Source of the DNA: an uncultured Collinsella sp.
GTDB taxonomy: Bacteria > Actinomycetota > Coriobacteriia > Coriobacteriales > Coriobacteriaceae
Assembly (NCBI GenBank): GCA_958407085.1
Contig: CATYHY010000108.1
Coordinates: 1 to 5,389 of the forward strand
Length of the DNA stretch: 5,389 bases
Direction: 5' to 3'
Shown in pieces: positions 4,467 through 5,389 of the stretch. Each line of letters begins with the position of its first letter. Position 1 is the first letter of the stretch. The notes below the pieces were generated by a model, which did not search any database, was not told the origin of the DNA, and was given only the letters and a program-made list of their open reading frames with translations. The position numbers were made by a program, and so were the translations under genes.

Positions 4467-5389
4467 TTACTCGTCGTGCTTCTCCTCACGGCGTGCAGCA
4501 GCGCGTGCGTCGTGGATGCCCTTGATCGCGGCATGGCGAGCCGTTCGGGCATCATGGATGGCGTCGCGAGCCTCGGCGGTCGTCGCCTTGGCAGAGCGCA
4601 ACTTGGCGGCCAGATCGGGGTTGGTTTCGGCGACCGCGGTAATCGCGGGGCCGTCGAGCTCCTCTTGCGTGGGCTCGGCCAAAAAGTCGATAGCATACTG
4701 GGCGGCCACCATGGAGCCCTTTGCCAGCACGGTCTCGTCGATCTTGTAGAAGCAGGAATGTTGGGCGTACGTGGCGCCAATCTTGGGGTTGCGCGTACCT
4801 ACAAAGGCGAGCACGCCCGGTACGCGACGCAGGTACTCCGAAAAATCCTCGCCCGAAAGCGTGCCGCGATAATGGCCTTGGCCGGCGGGGCCCAGACACT
4901 TAATTACAGCCTGACGGCAGCGCTCGCTCGAGGCCGCGTCGTTTTCGACCTTGTAGTTGGCGATGGTGTAGTCGGTGAGCTCTGCCTCGGCGCCCAAGGC
5001 GGCCGCGGTATGCTCCACGATGCGGCGCATGAGCTCCGGCATTTCCTCGTGGGTCGAATCGCCGTAGGTGCGCACCGTGCCGGCGAGGTAGGCCGTGCCG
5101 GCGATAACGTTGCGTGCGGTGCCGCCGTGCAGCTCGCCGACGGTGATGACAGCCGGCTCGTAGGGGCTGATCTCGCGCGAGACGATGGTCTGCAGGGCGT
5201 TGACGATCTCTGCGGCCACCATAACGGCGTCGTGACCGCGCTGGGGCATGGCGCCGTGGCACGAGGTGCCGCGTACGTCGATACGGAACCAGTCGGTATT
5301 GGCCATGCGCGGTCCGGGCTCGCAGCTCACGGTGCCGGCGTCGACCTCGCTCCAGATGTGCGCGGCGTAGGCGCCATCGACGCCGTCGA
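4467..5389 (-). CDS. M20 family amidohydrolase/metallopeptidase, 5' end outside window
   Basis: The reading frame is open to the right edge; 306 codons are visible before TAA (4467-4469). The fragment begins within the catalytic domain at GVDGAYAAHIW, where the His (fragment residue 10) corresponds to a metal ligand in M20D enzymes. The dimerisation domain follows, with RGTSCHGAMPQRGHDAV (39-55) and ARNVIAGTAYLAGTVRT (91-107). The catalytic domain then resumes with GEDFSEYLRRVPG (179-191) and QHSCFYKIDE (209-218), whose His 210 is the C-terminal metal ligand. This pattern fits M20D amidohydrolases acting on N-acyl amino acids or related amides; the exact substrate cannot be set. The HMDALP-, CGHDGH- and PAEE-type motifs would lie outside the window. 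From about residue 239 there is an extra charged, Ala-rich tail of 65-70 residues containing IHDAR twice, 14 residues apart. The GTG at 5328-5330 is internal, not the start. Confidence 0.9.
   Translation of the reverse strand, partial: DGVDGAYAAHIWSEVDAGTVSCEPGPRMANTDWFRIDVRGTSCHGAMPQRGHDAVMVAAEIVNALQTIVSREISPYEPAVITVGELHGGTARNVIAGTAYLAGTVRTYGDSTHEEMPELMRRIVEHTAAALGAEAELTDYTIANYKVENDAASSERCRQAVIKCLGPAGQGHYRGTLSGEDFSEYLRRVPGVLAFVGTRNPKIGATYAQHSCFYKIDETVLAKGSMVAAQYAIDFLAEPTQEELDGPAITAVAETNPDLAAKLRSAKATTAEARDAIHDARTARHAAIKGIHDARAAARREEKHDE

Noticed and set aside
4552..5262. Other - strand and + strand frames overlapping the M20 gene
   Set aside because: They are Arg/His-rich shadows of a GC-rich coding frame. 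The M20 frame has conserved motifs throughout and is open to the window edge.

Overview
The window is GC-rich (roughly 60% by eye) bacterial chromosome with strong GGAGG-type ribosome binding sites, short intergenic gaps and intrinsic terminators. The gene set, codon usage and protein style resemble a gut Coriobacteriia genome, most likely Collinsella or a close relative. That assignment is inference from recognition, not from a search.

Layout. Bases 1-80 hold the end of an unseen upstream unit and its terminator (36-79). A three-gene operon follows on the + strand. It encodes an AmaP-like membrane anchor (133-678), a DUF2273 small membrane protein (671-1048, overlapping the previous gene by 8 bases) and an Asp23/Gls24-family protein with a long acidic N-terminal tail (1093-1614). 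The operon closes with a strong terminator (1668-1712), next to a second perfect hairpin. Next come two separate + strand membrane-protein genes. One is a YitT/DUF2179 family protein (1823-2845). The other is a zinc-ribbon, multi-pass DUF4013-like protein with a Pro/Glu/Ala-rich acidic tail (2995-4326). A 15-bp perfect hairpin (4386-4423) separates this block from a convergent, 5'-truncated M20 peptidase/amidohydrolase gene on the - strand (4467-5389), which carries an unusual charged helical C-terminal extension.

How the genes fit together. The first three genes form a recognisable module. In Staphylococcus aureus, AmaP anchors Asp23 at the membrane, and the order AmaP / DUF2273 / Asp23 is the same here. 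The likely role is cell-envelope homeostasis or stress at the inner face of the membrane. The YitT and DUF4013 proteins are also membrane proteins of unknown function, but nothing in the sequence ties them to the Asp23 module. The M20 gene is a metabolic hydrolase transcribed toward them.

There is no tRNA, rRNA, CRISPR array, intact mobile element or obvious defence system here. I see no strong case for a wholly new system. The most noteworthy points are lineage-specific low-complexity or charged extensions on four of the proteins and two short GGGAC-type motifs between genes that look like dispersed-repeat remnants.
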